Source: Campylobacterota bacterium
GTDB lineage: Bacteria > Campylobacterota > Campylobacteria > Campylobacterales > Sulfurimonadaceae
Assembly: GCA_040752835.1 (NCBI GenBank)
Contig: JBFMGG010000004.1
Span: 1 to 64,000, forward strand
Reading direction: 5' to 3'
DNA: 64,000 nucleotides
This document shows positions 27,602-36,164 of this stretch, in pieces (position 1 is the first letter of the stretch; each line of letters opens with the position of its first letter). The notes under the pieces are model-generated. The model had not been told where the DNA came from, did no database searches, and saw only the letters and a list, made by a program, of their open reading frames with translations. The translations under genes were made by a program, and so were the position numbers.

Positions 27602-28888
27602 ATGAGAATACATATCGATCTGGACTGCTTCTTTGTCTCTGCCGAACGGACCCTCGACGCTGCGTTAAACGCTCAGCCGGTCGCGATCGGGGGGCGCGGA
27701 GACCCGTATATCTTCTCGGGTGAGAATTCGAACCAGGAACTGCTGATCGACAACGGCGGCGCCTTTGTCGGCGCATTTTTTCATCGCTACCAGGGAGACG
27801 ACCTCCAACAGTACATCGATCCAGACGGGCGCATCCGCGGTATCGTCACCACCGCCAGCTACGAAGCGCGCGCCTTCGGCGTCAAAACCGGAATGAGCCT
27901 GCGCGAAGCGCTCGGCCGATGCCCCTCGCTGATCGTCAAAGCCCCCAACATGCGTCTTTATCACCGCCTTTCGCGTGCCCTTCGTGACTTTTTGCAAGAA
28001 CGAATCCCGCTGGTGGAACAAGCAAGCATCGACGAATTTTACGGCGACCTGGAGGGCTGGGTAGCGGACGAGGATGTCCCCGAATTCACCGATGCACTCC
28101 GCCATGCGATCAAAAAACATCTCCGGCTGCCCGTCTCGATCGGAGCCGCCCACTCCAAATACCTTGCGAAACTCGCTACCGACGAAGCCAAACCTTTCGG
28201 GTGCAAGACTCTCTTTCCCGACCAGATCGGCCCCTTTACCCGTTCCGTACCGGTCGAAAAATTTCCGGGGCTCGGGAAAAGCATCCAGCGCCGATGCCGC
28301 GAATACCGTCTCGAAACCCTCGGTGATCTGCTGCGGGCGGAGTCGCTCGTACGTTCCTGGGGACCGTACGCATCGGCACTGTACGACCGGATCAGCGGAA
28401 ACGATACGGGGGAGCTGAGTCTGCGCGCACCCCGCAAATCGATCGGCATTTCCCGCACCTTCGATCCGGTAGATGATCGGGACGAACTTCGCCGCCGCGT
28501 TTCGATCCTCGCCCGTCATCTCGCCTACGCGGTACAGAAACTCGAAGTCTATCCGACAACCTATACCCTCTCGATCCATTACCTCCACTACCCCAGAACG
28601 CACCAAAGCCTCACCGAACCGCGCCTCTTCAGCGAACGGCGTTTCCGAGCTCTGGCGTTGTCCCTTTTTGCGAAAGCCGACCTCCATCCCCTGGGGGCGG
28701 TGAACCATCTGGGGCTTTCGGCATCGCATTTCAGCTCCCAGACCCATCGGGTCTTTTCCCTGCTCGATTACGAATCGGACGTCCACGAGCGTTCCCTCGA
28801 TACCGCCGCCGTATCGATCCGAAATAAATACGGCCTCGACATGCTCCGGTGGGGAAACGAATTCTGTTCCAAAGAGAATTCGCTATAA
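27602..28888 (+). CDS. Y-family DNA polymerase (DinB/Pol IV-like)
   Basis: This 428-residue translesion polymerase has the catalytic DxD in IHIDLDCFF (residues 4-11), the steric block TTASYEAR near 83, and the second active-site pair in QASIDEF near 140. A finger/thumb region with helix-hairpin-helix FPGLGKSIQ near residue 221 and a little-finger domain follow. Compared with E. coli DinB there is an extra segment of about 43 residues (about 34-78) between the first strand pair and the TTASYEAR block. No ribosome binding site is visible, and TACACT lies 7 bases before the ATG. It likely forms a unit with the next gene, 10 bases away. Confidence 0.88.
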   Translation: MRIHIDLDCFFVSAERTLDAALNAQPVAIGGRGDPYIFSGENSNQELLIDNGGAFVGAFFHRYQGDDLQQYIDPDGRIRGIVTTASYEARAFGVKTGMSLREALGRCPSLIVKAPNMRLYHRLSRALRDFLQERIPLVEQASIDEFYGDLEGWVADEDVPEFTDALRHAIKKHLRLPVSIGAAHSKYLAKLATDEAKPFGCKTLFPDQIGPFTRSVPVEKFPGLGKSIQRRCREYRLETLGDLLRAESLVRSWGPYASALYDRISGNDTGELSLRAPRKSIGISRTFDPVDDRDELRRRVSILARHLAYAVQKLEVYPTTYTLSIHYLHYPRTHQSLTEPRLFSERRFRALALSLFAKADLHPLGAVNHLGLSASHFSSQTHRVFSLLDYESDVHERSLDTAAVSIRNKYGLDMLRWGNEFCSKENSL

Positions 28889-28889
28889 T
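28884..28889 (+). promoter_or_regulatory. -10 box very close to the DUF234 gene start
   Basis: TATAAT overlaps the end of the polymerase gene and ends 9 bases before the ATG at 28899. Transcription from it would give an mRNA with two or three leader bases, and there is no Shine-Dalgarno-like sequence nearby. Confidence 0.45.
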
Positions 28890-28898
28890 CCTCTCTAC

Positions 28899-29804
28899 AT
28901 GGATAAAAAACTCTTTTGCGATTTTTTTCACCGCAATCTTCCCTCCGACATGGAAGAGTGCATTTCGCTTTTTGCCCTTTTCGGAGGACTTGATGAAGCC
29001 ATCGATACCGACCAAAGCGTCGAAACGCTGCTCGAACGCCACGTTCTCGACCCCTTTGAAACCCATCGCGAAAAACTGATGGAACCGCTGGGGGAAGAAG
29101 GGCTGTACGTCCGTTTGCTGCGCGCCATCGCCGTAGGCGACCGCCGCCATCTCTCCGCTTACCGCCGCGCCCGAATCGGCAAAGAAAGAGGAAGCGAGGC
29201 ATTCGAATACCTCCGCCGTAGCGGTTACCTGACCCTCGAGCGCTCCCGTGAAATCCCCCCCGTTCGCCAACATCCCAAACAAAAATTCAAAAAAGAGATC
29301 GAACGCCACAAAATCAGCCACAAACTCCGCTTCGCAACGCCGTTCATCCGTTTCTGGTTTGCTTTCGTCGAGCCGTTTTCAGAAACGATACGCCGCGGAG
29401 AGTATGCCCCTTTTTGGGACTATTTCCATCTCCATGCCAACGCTTTTACGGGGTTTACGTTCGAAGAACTCTGCGGGCTCTATATCCGCGAAGTACTGGC
29501 CGGGCGGTTTGATGCGGAACTGCTCGATTCGGGAAGCTACTGGGACCGTGAAGTGGAAATCGACCTGTTTTGCGAGACGTACGAAGGGGAGACGTGGATC
29601 GGCGAATGCAAATGGACGAATCACAAAGTGAATAAAAAAGAGCTGCGCCATCTGGAAGAGAAATGCGCCCGCCTCTCGCTTGATCCCGATAAAATCTTTC
29701 TGTTTGCCAAGCGGGGCTTTTCGAACGAACTGACCCATCTGATCTCCCCGCGTCTGTATCTGTTCGACGCCGAAGAGCTGATGGCGTTAACTCGCCGCCC
29801 GTAA
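28899..29804 (+). CDS. DUF234-type protein with PD-(D/E)xK-like core
   Basis: This 301-residue protein matches the C-terminal part of archaeal-type ATPase fusions (DUF234) but lacks the ATPase. Residues 70-130 look like a winged helix (RRSGYLTLER). The C-terminal half carries VEIDLFCE (D222) and GECKW (E236, K238), the spacing of a PD-(D/E)xK nuclease fold. Whether it cuts DNA is unknown. Its 3' end overlaps that of the opposite J-domain gene by 18 bases. Confidence 0.7.
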   Translation: MDKKLFCDFFHRNLPSDMEECISLFALFGGLDEAIDTDQSVETLLERHVLDPFETHREKLMEPLGEEGLYVRLLRAIAVGDRRHLSAYRRARIGKERGSEAFEYLRRSGYLTLERSREIPPVRQHPKQKFKKEIERHKISHKLRFATPFIRFWFAFVEPFSETIRRGEYAPFWDYFHLHANAFTGFTFEELCGLYIREVLAGRFDAELLDSGSYWDREVEIDLFCETYEGETWIGECKWTNHKVNKKELRHLEEKCARLSLDPDKIFLFAKRGFSNELTHLISPRLYLFDAEELMALTRRP

Positions 29805-30575
29805 AGCGTCGTAGGCTTCCTGAAGAAGCTGAAATTTCTGGGTGTATTTGTTGATCACTTCGGGACTTTGCGTCTGTACCCGGTCGGGATGGTAGCGGCG
29901 CGCGAGTTTGCGGTACTGTTTTTTGAGATCGGCGGGTTTCGCCCCGACGGGGAGCTCGAAAATCGCATGGTAGCGGATCATCTTATCGATGCTTTCGCTG
30001 CTGAATCCCCACCCCTTGTACTGGCTGTAAAGCCGGCTCATGAATTCGTCGTCGTAACGGTAGTGAATCGCATAGTGGAGCACCTCTCGGCGGTTAAGCG
30101 TTTTTTCGAGACGTGCTTTTGCCGCCGCCGTACCCACATCGATGTCGATCTGGGTTGAGGTAGCGTTAATGACGAGGCTGGAGAGCTGCTGCTTGAGATA
30201 GCGCATGATCCATCCGTTGGGTGCGGTGAGGGTAAAGCGGACGCGGCTCGAACTGAACGCATAGAGTTCGATTTCGACTTTCTCTTCTTCGCGATAAGGC
30301 AGTTCGATCCGTACCGCCGCGGTTTTGCACCGCTTGAGCGAACGGCGGTAAAACGGGCTGGAAAGATCGTTGATCCGGGTAAACTCGTCGCTGAGGGTTT
30401 CGAGAAACTCCTCTTTTTTTCCGAGCGAACTCTCGTTGTTGAGCACTAACACCCCGTTATCCAGAAACAACGTATTGTGTATGTGGTGTTCGAAGAATTC
30501 TTCCATCCACGGTTGTTCCAGGGTGTTGGCTCCCCCCTGGACGAAGATGGCGTTATTGCGTAAAACGACTCTCAC
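29787..30575 (-). CDS. C-terminal J-domain protein
   Basis: This is a 262-residue protein if it starts at GTG 30575, just after GGGGGTTTCC; an upstream in-frame start would overlap the neighbouring gene. The last 60 residues form a J domain with helix II KKQYRKLARRYHPD, and the HPD motif that stimulates DnaK ATPase is intact. The first 190 residues are a conserved but unnamed region rich in beta strands, with VRVVLRNNAIFVQGG at the start. It is probably a specialised DnaK co-chaperone of the Campylobacterota. Confidence 0.8.
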   Translation of the reverse strand: MRVVLRNNAIFVQGGANTLEQPWMEEFFEHHIHNTLFLDNGVLVLNNESSLGKKEEFLETLSDEFTRINDLSSPFYRRSLKRCKTAAVRIELPYREEEKVEIELYAFSSSRVRFTLTAPNGWIMRYLKQQLSSLVINATSTQIDIDVGTAAAKARLEKTLNRREVLHYAIHYRYDDEFMSRLYSQYKGWGFSSESIDKMIRYHAIFELPVGAKPADLKKQYRKLARRYHPDRVQTQSPEVINKYTQKFQLLQEAYDALRAAS

Positions 30576-30628
30576 GGAAACCCCCGTTGCAGTAGTATTT
30601 GGTTTACTAAAGCAAAAGGAGTTCCACT

Positions 30629-31477
30629 TTAACGTTTGACAATCTCTCCGTAGCACTCGGGGCGGCGGTCGCGGATCAATCCCCAGTAATGACGGTGTTC
30701 CCGGATCGCCGCGGGATCGAACTCACCATAGAGAATCTCCTCTTTATCGCGCGAAGCTTCGGCGACTTTTTCCCCCGTGTGATCGGTGATGAACGAGGAG
30801 CCGTAAAACGTCAGCGTGCAGCTCTCCCCCGCTTCGACGCCGATCCGGTTGGCGGCGATGACGGGGACGATGTTGGCGGCGGAGTGTCCCATCTGCACCC
30901 GCTGCCAGTGCGATGCCGAATCGACCCCGATTTCGGGCTCGCTGCCGATCGCGGTGGGATAAAAAATCACGTCCGCCCCCATCAGCGTGAGGCTCCGGGC
31001 CGTTTCGGGAAACCATTGATCCCAGCAGATCCCGACCCCGACGTTGCCGTAACGGGTATTCCATACCTTGAACCCCGTATCGCCGGGCTCGAAATAAAAC
31101 TTCTCCTCGTAACCCGGACCGTCGGGGATATGGGTTTTGCGGTAATTTTCCATCACCGTGCCGTCGGCGTCGATCATGACCAGCGAGTTAAAATAATGCT
31201 CACCGTCTTGCTCGAAGTAACTGATGGGGAGGACAACTCCCAGCTCTTTGGCGAGGGCGCTGAAACGCGCGATCATCGGATGCCCTTCTCGCGGCCGGGC
31301 CCATTCGAAGTATTTTGGATCCATGTCCTTGCAGAAATAATACCCTTCAAACAGCTCGGGCAATAAAATGATCTGCGCGCCGTTTGCGGCGGCTGTACGG
31401 ACCATTTTTTCGGCTTTGGCCACGTTGGCGCTCTTGTCGGCCCCCATTTGCATCTGTATTGCCGCGACTTTTACCAT
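30629..31477 (-). CDS. aguB: N-carbamoylputrescine amidase
   Basis: This 282-residue carbon-nitrogen hydrolase has the catalytic triad in family context: Glu in LPELFEGYYF (residue 41), Lys in ENYRKTHIPDGPG near residue 113 and Cys in GVGICWDQWFPE near residue 147. The surrounding sequences fit AguB, which releases putrescine from N-carbamoylputrescine in the agmatine route of polyamine synthesis. No agmatine deiminase gene is in the window. It starts after AGGAGTCTATC, with a TATAAT box upstream. Confidence 0.9.
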   Translation of the reverse strand: MVKVAAIQMQMGADKSANVAKAEKMVRTAAANGAQIILLPELFEGYYFCKDMDPKYFEWARPREGHPMIARFSALAKELGVVLPISYFEQDGEHYFNSLVMIDADGTVMENYRKTHIPDGPGYEEKFYFEPGDTGFKVWNTRYGNVGVGICWDQWFPETARSLTLMGADVIFYPTAIGSEPEIGVDSASHWQRVQMGHSAANIVPVIAANRIGVEAGESCTLTFYGSSFITDHTGEKVAEASRDKEEILYGEFDPAAIREHRHYWGLIRDRRPECYGEIVKR

Positions 31478-31507
31478 TGATAGACTCCTGTGCTCTCTAA
31501 TAGCGAA

Positions 31508-31513
31508 ATTATA
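31508..31513 (-). promoter_or_regulatory. -10 box for aguB
   Basis: A perfect minus-strand TATAAT (in GCTATAATTTCG) lies 31 bases before the aguB start, with an AGGAG site in between. Confidence 0.6.
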
Positions 31514-31598
31514 GCACCCGAACCTCTCGGTACGCTAACGGAAGGGATCGAAAAGAAAAAAGGAAACGGAGAAAAAAAGGGGGGAAAGCCGAACGGAT

Positions 31599-33179
31599 CT
31601 ACATCCGGTCTTTGGCTTCGATCCCAAGAAGAGAGAGTCCCGATCTCAGCGACAGGGCGACCACCAGGAACAGCTTGAGAAGCTTCGCTTCCTCGTCGCT
31701 TCCGATGATCCGGTTATCGTAATAGAATTTGTGCAGACGACCGGCCAACACTTTGAGGTAATCGGGGAGTTTCTGAACCTGACGCGATTCAAACGCATCC
31801 TCGATGATCTCGGGCAGCAGCAGCGCTTCGAACAATAACGCGTCCGCATCGGCGCTGAGATCGTGCAGGTGCGTCGCCATGATCTCTTCCATGCTTTTGT
31901 CGCTTTTGGAAATCAGCGTCTGGATACGGGCATGTGCGTACTGGATATAGTAGATCGGGTTCGAACTGTCGGCGCGCTTGAGTTCTTCGACGTCGAATTC
32001 AAGCGCCGTATCGCTTTTTTTGCTCGCGAACATGAAACGAAGCGCATCGGCTCCGATCTCCTCGACGACGTCGCTCATGAGGATGACCGTCCCGGCCCGC
32101 TTGGACATCTTGAACGGTTCGCCGTCTTTGAGCAGACTGACCATCTGGGCAAGCTGTACCTCCAGCTTCTCGTGGTCGTATCCGAGGAACGTAACCGCCG
32201 CTTTGACGCGGGCGATATAGCCGTGGTGATCGGCACCCCAGATGTTGATGTAATGGCCGAACCCGCGTTCAAACTTCTGGTTATGATAAATGATATCCCC
32301 TGCCAGATAGGTCGGACGCCCATCTTCACGGACAACGACACGGTCATGGTCATCCCCGAGTGCCGAAGATTTGATAAACGTTTTCCCCTCGCTTTGATAA
32401 ACCCCGTGGCCCATTTTAGCCATAACGCGATCCCACTCACCGTACAGCGATGCTTCGCTGACAAACGTGTCGAAGTGGACGTTGACAGCGCGAAGGCTAT
32501 CGACGATCTGTTCGAGAATTTTGTCTTTCGCCCAGAGCGCGAGTTCTTTTTGGCGGCTCTCGTCACGAAGGGCTTCGGGGCCGAATTTCTCTACCGCTTC
32601 GTGGGCCAAGAGGCTCATGTACTCGCCGCGGTAATACTTCTCCGGCCATTCGACCTCTTCGCCCAATACCGTCGCACGCCCTTCGAGCTGGAGCGAAACG
32701 CCCAGCAGATCGATCTGGTTCCCCGCATCGTTCACGTAATACTCGGCGGTAATATCGTATCCGAGATGGCGCCCAAGACGCAGCAGGGTATCGCCGTACA
32801 CGGCACCGCGGGCATGTCCGATGTGCAAAGGCCCAGTGGGGTTCGCGCTGACGAATTCGAGGAGGATCGTCCCTTTTTTGTCGGCATTTCCGAATTCGCT
32901 GCCGTGGCTCAACGCCCACGAAGCGTACTCGTCGAGAAAATGTTCGGAGAGACGGAAGTTAATGTACCCTTTGACCGATTCAACCGCCGTAAACATCGAT
33001 TCGTCTCCGAACGATCCGGCAATCTCTTCGGCGATCGCCATCGGCGATTTGCGCAGTTCTTTGGCAAGAGAAAAAGCAATGGGAGTGGCGAAATGGCCGA
33101 AAGATCGATCTTTCGGCTTTTCGAGGATGACGTCTGTATTGAATTTATCGCGCAACAGCGCACTGACTCGCTGTTTCAA
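31599..33179 (-). CDS. argS: arginyl-tRNA synthetase
   Basis: This 526-residue class I synthetase attaches arginine to its tRNA. The HIGH motif is in GPLHIGHARGAVYGD near residue 117, and the KMSKS-equivalent is FKMSKRAGT near residue 357. The N-terminal Add-1 tRNA-recognition domain and the C-terminal DALR anticodon-binding domain (ending LSLLGIEAKDRM) are complete. It starts with TTG at 33179, 3 bases after the tatA stop. Confidence 0.96.
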   Translation of the reverse strand: MKQRVSALLRDKFNTDVILEKPKDRSFGHFATPIAFSLAKELRKSPMAIAEEIAGSFGDESMFTAVESVKGYINFRLSEHFLDEYASWALSHGSEFGNADKKGTILLEFVSANPTGPLHIGHARGAVYGDTLLRLGRHLGYDITAEYYVNDAGNQIDLLGVSLQLEGRATVLGEEVEWPEKYYRGEYMSLLAHEAVEKFGPEALRDESRQKELALWAKDKILEQIVDSLRAVNVHFDTFVSEASLYGEWDRVMAKMGHGVYQSEGKTFIKSSALGDDHDRVVVREDGRPTYLAGDIIYHNQKFERGFGHYINIWGADHHGYIARVKAAVTFLGYDHEKLEVQLAQMVSLLKDGEPFKMSKRAGTVILMSDVVEEIGADALRFMFASKKSDTALEFDVEELKRADSSNPIYYIQYAHARIQTLISKSDKSMEEIMATHLHDLSADADALLFEALLLPEIIEDAFESRQVQKLPDYLKVLAGRLHKFYYDNRIIGSDEEAKLLKLFLVVALSLRSGLSLLGIEAKDRM

Positions 33180-33182
33180 GGC

Positions 33183-33428
33183 TTACGCTTGCTTGACTTG
33201 GTCTTTGGGAGCTTCTACGCTGGCGGTCGTAGACGTTTCAACTTGCTTGGGGGCTTCGGGAGTGGCGGAAGCGGTAGGAGCGGCAGGCTCTTCTTCTTTC
33301 ATCTCTTTTTTGAAATTACGGATGCCCTGTCCGATTCCTTTGGCCAGATCGGGGATTTTTTTCGCACCGAACAACAAAATGACAATCCCGAAAATCAGTA
33401 ATAATTCGGTTCCGCTTGGCATACTCAT
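33183..33428 (-). CDS. tatA: Sec-independent translocase TatA
   Basis: This 81-residue protein has one N-terminal membrane helix ([25 protein letters not shown]), the amphipathic helix typical of TatA and a Pro/Ala/Glu/Lys-rich tail. TatA forms the pore through which folded twin-arginine substrates cross the inner membrane. The ATG at 33428 is preferred, with GAAGG upstream; a second ATG two codons later is also possible. It precedes argS directly, as in C. jejuni. Confidence 0.93.
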   Translation of the reverse strand: MSMPSGTELLLIFGIVILLFGAKKIPDLAKGIGQGIRNFKKEMKEEEPAAPTASATPEAPKQVETSTTASVEAPKDQVKQA

Positions 33429-33463
33429 ACGCAGAATTCCTTCTCTCAAAAATTTAGCGTTGT

Positions 33464-33469
33464 AGTATA
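33464..33469 (-). promoter_or_regulatory. -10 box for tatA-argS
   Basis: TATACT on the minus strand lies 35 bases before the tatA ATG, within AT-rich DNA. It would give a leader of about 30 bases. Confidence 0.45.
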
Positions 33470-33520
33470 ACGGCTCATTGCTGTAACCGTCCTTATAAGA
33501 TTATGCGAACTTATACGCTC

Positions 33521-34144
33521 TTATCCTTGCGCTTCCCACCTCTGCACGAACTCGTTGATCCGGAGCGTAGGGATCTTCATGCGCGCGGCTTTGGCGATGG
33601 ACACCAGCACTTCGGCGGCGGTATCGAGATCGTCGTTGACCACCAGGAAATCGTATTCGCTGATCCGCTGCACCTCACGCTTGGCCATCTCGATCCGCTT
33701 GGCGATGATCTCGTCGCTGTCGGTAGAGCGGCCGTAAAGACGCCGTTTGAGCTCTTCAAGAGTCGGGGTCGTGATAAAGACCGACGTCGTAATATCGGCC
33801 AGCCGGTTCTGCACCGCGTCATGCCCCTGAACGTCGATATCGAAAATGACAAGCTTCCCTTCTTTCAATGCCTGCTTCACCGGTCCCAGGGACGTCCCGT
33901 AGTAATTGCCGTGGACCACCGCGTATTCGAGAAACATCTCCTGCTCGACGTCGCGCTTGAACTCCTCTTCGCTCACAAAGTGGTAGTGGACACCGTCGGT
34001 CTCTCCCTCGCGCATCGGCCGGGTTGTCGTCGAAATGGAAAAATAGGTAGGCCCGATGTGATCGATGATTTTGGCGATCAGGGAACTTTTCCCCGCCCCG
34101 CTGGGGCCGGAGAGGACAAGGATCGCTCCGCTTTCGAGATTCAC
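33521..34144 (-). CDS. gmk: guanylate kinase
   Basis: This 207-residue enzyme converts GMP and ATP to GDP and ADP. The P-loop VLSGPSGAGKSSL (near residue 9), the GMP-binding STTTRPMREGE (near residue 39), the YHFVSEEEF block and the lid region RLYGRSTDSDE are all present. Its ATG overlaps the stop of the acidic receiver-like protein gene (34141-34144), so the two are translationally coupled. Confidence 0.96.
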   Translation of the reverse strand: MNLESGAILVLSGPSGAGKSSLIAKIIDHIGPTYFSISTTTRPMREGETDGVHYHFVSEEEFKRDVEQEMFLEYAVVHGNYYGTSLGPVKQALKEGKLVIFDIDVQGHDAVQNRLADITTSVFITTPTLEELKRRLYGRSTDSDEIIAKRIEMAKREVQRISEYDFLVVNDDLDTAAEVLVSIAKAARMKIPTLRINEFVQRWEAQG

Positions 34145-35613
34145 TTGTCGTTCCCGAAATTGATGTTGATACTGATGTTAAGCCCTTTGAGCGATTTGGC
34201 GACCTCTTCGTTGGAGAGTGCCTTGAGCAGTGCCTGCAGTGCTTCAACCCCTTCGGCATGGGTCCCCTCCGTATCCGCCTCTGCTGCCGTGGGTTCTTTC
34301 GGCACGAGCGTTTCCGCCTGCAAATTCCCCGAAGCCTCGGCCAGCGCTTCGGCGCCCAATGATGCGAACTCGCTTCCCCCGACGCGGATTTCAGGCTCTT
34401 CTTCCACTTCTTCGCCGATCGCCAGCTTCAGCTCCCGCTCATCGAGGGTGTCGAACTCATCGAATCCTCCGCTCCCCGTTCCCTCATCGCCCAGATCGAA
34501 CTCTTCGAGTACCCCCGCATCGAGCTCCATATCCAGGTCTTCAGGTTCGAGTTCGTCCACCGCTTCTTGAATCTGGAATTCGAGTTCCCCGAACGCATCG
34601 TCGTCCATCAGCATTTCGTCGCTTTCGGACAGATCGGGTAGCGTGGCCGCCTCTTCGGACTCTTCGGACAAAAGCCCCGCCTCCGCAAAATCTTCGCCAA
34701 AATCAAACGCTTCGTCCTCCTCCAGTGCGGGAAGAAGGTTTTCCGGAACCTCTTCGCCCGCCATCTCCTCAAGGCTATCCTCGAACATCAGCTCCTCATC
34801 CGGCGATTCCGGGGCAACCGGCGCTTCTTCCACAGCCACATCGCTCTTGGTTTCGACCGCCGTTTCATCGCTTTCGGCGCCGAGCAACCCTTCCAGATCA
34901 AATTCCTCCGCTTCGGAAAGATCGGTTTTTTCACTTTCGACGAGCCCTTCGAAATCGAACGCATCGTCTTCGATTTCAGGTTTTTCGGGTACGCCGAAAT
35001 CGTCGATCCCCTTGACCGTGATTTCGTCCTCTTCGATCAGTGCGTCACTTTCGGCCGCTTCGAGCAACCCCTGGACTTCCTGGACTTCTTCGCTGTCGAG
35101 CACGGCGGTTTTGGGTGCTTCGTCGTCGTTAAACCCTTCCAGATCGTCAAGCGTAAAGTCATCGCCCGCCGCATCAAGATCATGGTCCAGAAATCCTTCG
35201 TCGTCATGGTCGATTTCAGCCAGGGTTTCTTGAAGGTCGATCGCATAGGGGTCTTCTTGCGCTGGGGCGGAAGGAGCCGCTTTTGCGGCGACGGCCATGC
35301 CTTTGTCGATCTGGATCAGCGTTTCGACCAGGTCGGTCGGCAAAAAGGGTTTGTTGATCACGTTGTCGAATCCGGCCGGTACGATATTGCCGCGTGTCGC
35401 CATAAAGAGGGCGCTTTTATAGGCGATACGTTCTTTAAGCGCCCCAAAAACCTCTTCACTGTACAACGCGTCGTCGATTACGAGCAAATCGTATTCGGTC
35501 CCGGAGACTTCGTCGGGGGATGCGGCGACACTCAGATCGTCTTTCGTTTTCTGTGCGCTCAGAGACACCAGTTTCTGGACTACCGGGTTGTCGTTAAAAA
35601 GCAAAATAGTCAT
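34141..35613 (-). CDS. highly acidic protein with receiver-like N-terminus
   Basis: This 490-residue protein begins with a receiver-like domain of about 105 residues: FNDNP after strand 1, VIDDAL with the candidate phospho-acceptor near residue 48, ATRG near residue 73 and the conserved lysine in NKPF near residue 88. Residues 120-420 are an extremely Glu/Asp-rich, low-complexity stretch without visible fold. The last 35 residues (ALLKALSNEEVAKSLKGLN) are ordered and amphipathic. Position between gmk and fliR matches the C. jejuni gene described, from memory, as a highly acidic protein. Function is unknown; a link to flagella or chemotaxis is only suggested by fliR nearby. Confidence 0.8.
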   Translation of the reverse strand: MTILLFNDNPVVQKLVSLSAQKTKDDLSVAASPDEVSGTEYDLLVIDDALYSEEVFGALKERIAYKSALFMATRGNIVPAGFDNVINKPFLPTDLVETLIQIDKGMAVAAKAAPSAPAQEDPYAIDLQETLAEIDHDDEGFLDHDLDAAGDDFTLDDLEGFNDDEAPKTAVLDSEEVQEVQGLLEAAESDALIEEDEITVKGIDDFGVPEKPEIEDDAFDFEGLVESEKTDLSEAEEFDLEGLLGAESDETAVETKSDVAVEEAPVAPESPDEELMFEDSLEEMAGEEVPENLLPALEEDEAFDFGEDFAEAGLLSEESEEAATLPDLSESDEMLMDDDAFGELEFQIQEAVDELEPEDLDMELDAGVLEEFDLGDEGTGSGGFDEFDTLDERELKLAIGEEVEEEPEIRVGGSEFASLGAEALAEASGNLQAETLVPKEPTAAEADTEGTHAEGVEALQALLKALSNEEVAKSLKGLNISININFGNDK

Positions 35614-35690
35614 GATCGATACGGCCCCTTTTCACTTGCTCTTGTTCTGCCAAAAGCTAAATGGTATGATTGTAACTAAAAAAAAATTAA

Positions 35691-36164
35691 ATGATAAAAC
35701 TTCTGGGATTTCTTTTTCCGTTTGCACTGCTTTTGGGGAACGAAACGTTCTTTCTCCTCCCTGACGACCAAAGCCGCATGCTCGCTTTTCTCTCCGAATC
35801 GCTCCGGAAATCGGATGATCCGGTCCTCGTCGCAACGCCGCGTCTGCACCTTCCCGAGCTCAACAAACTGCTTGTCAAAGCGGCTCGCAACGGATCGCGC
35901 GTTACATTGCTCCTCTCCGACCCGCAAGGCGACCCTCTCAACCTGATCCAGTACCGGGGAATCGAACTCTTGCTCTACCGCGCACGGCCGATGGAGGGGA
36001 GCGTTCTGCTCATCGGGAAGCGCAGCGTCTGCACCTTCCCGATTCCGCTCGTATCGGAAGCCGCAGAAAGTGAAGCCGCGCTCGTACGCTGCAGCGAAGA
36101 GGCCTCAGAGGCGCGCAAAGCGCTTATCCCCCTTCTGCGACGTTCGCGTCCCTATCTAGAATAG
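35691..36164 (+). CDS. exported PLD-like protein without HKD motif
   Basis: This 157-residue protein starts with a signal peptide (LLGFLFPFALLLG, cut likely near residue 16). The body resembles one half of a phospholipase D fold: strands LVATPRLHLPELNKLLVKAA and SRVTLLLSDP, then a GSVLLIGKRSVCTFPIP strand. The HxKxxxxD catalytic motif is missing where it would be expected, so it should be inactive as a phosphodiesterase. It is the only plus-strand gene in this block, and its end overlaps fliR by 9 bases on the other strand. Confidence 0.65.
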   Translation: MIKLLGFLFPFALLLGNETFFLLPDDQSRMLAFLSESLRKSDDPVLVATPRLHLPELNKLLVKAARNGSRVTLLLSDPQGDPLNLIQYRGIELLLYRARPMEGSVLLIGKRSVCTFPIPLVSEAAESEAALVRCSEEASEARKALIPLLRRSRPYLE

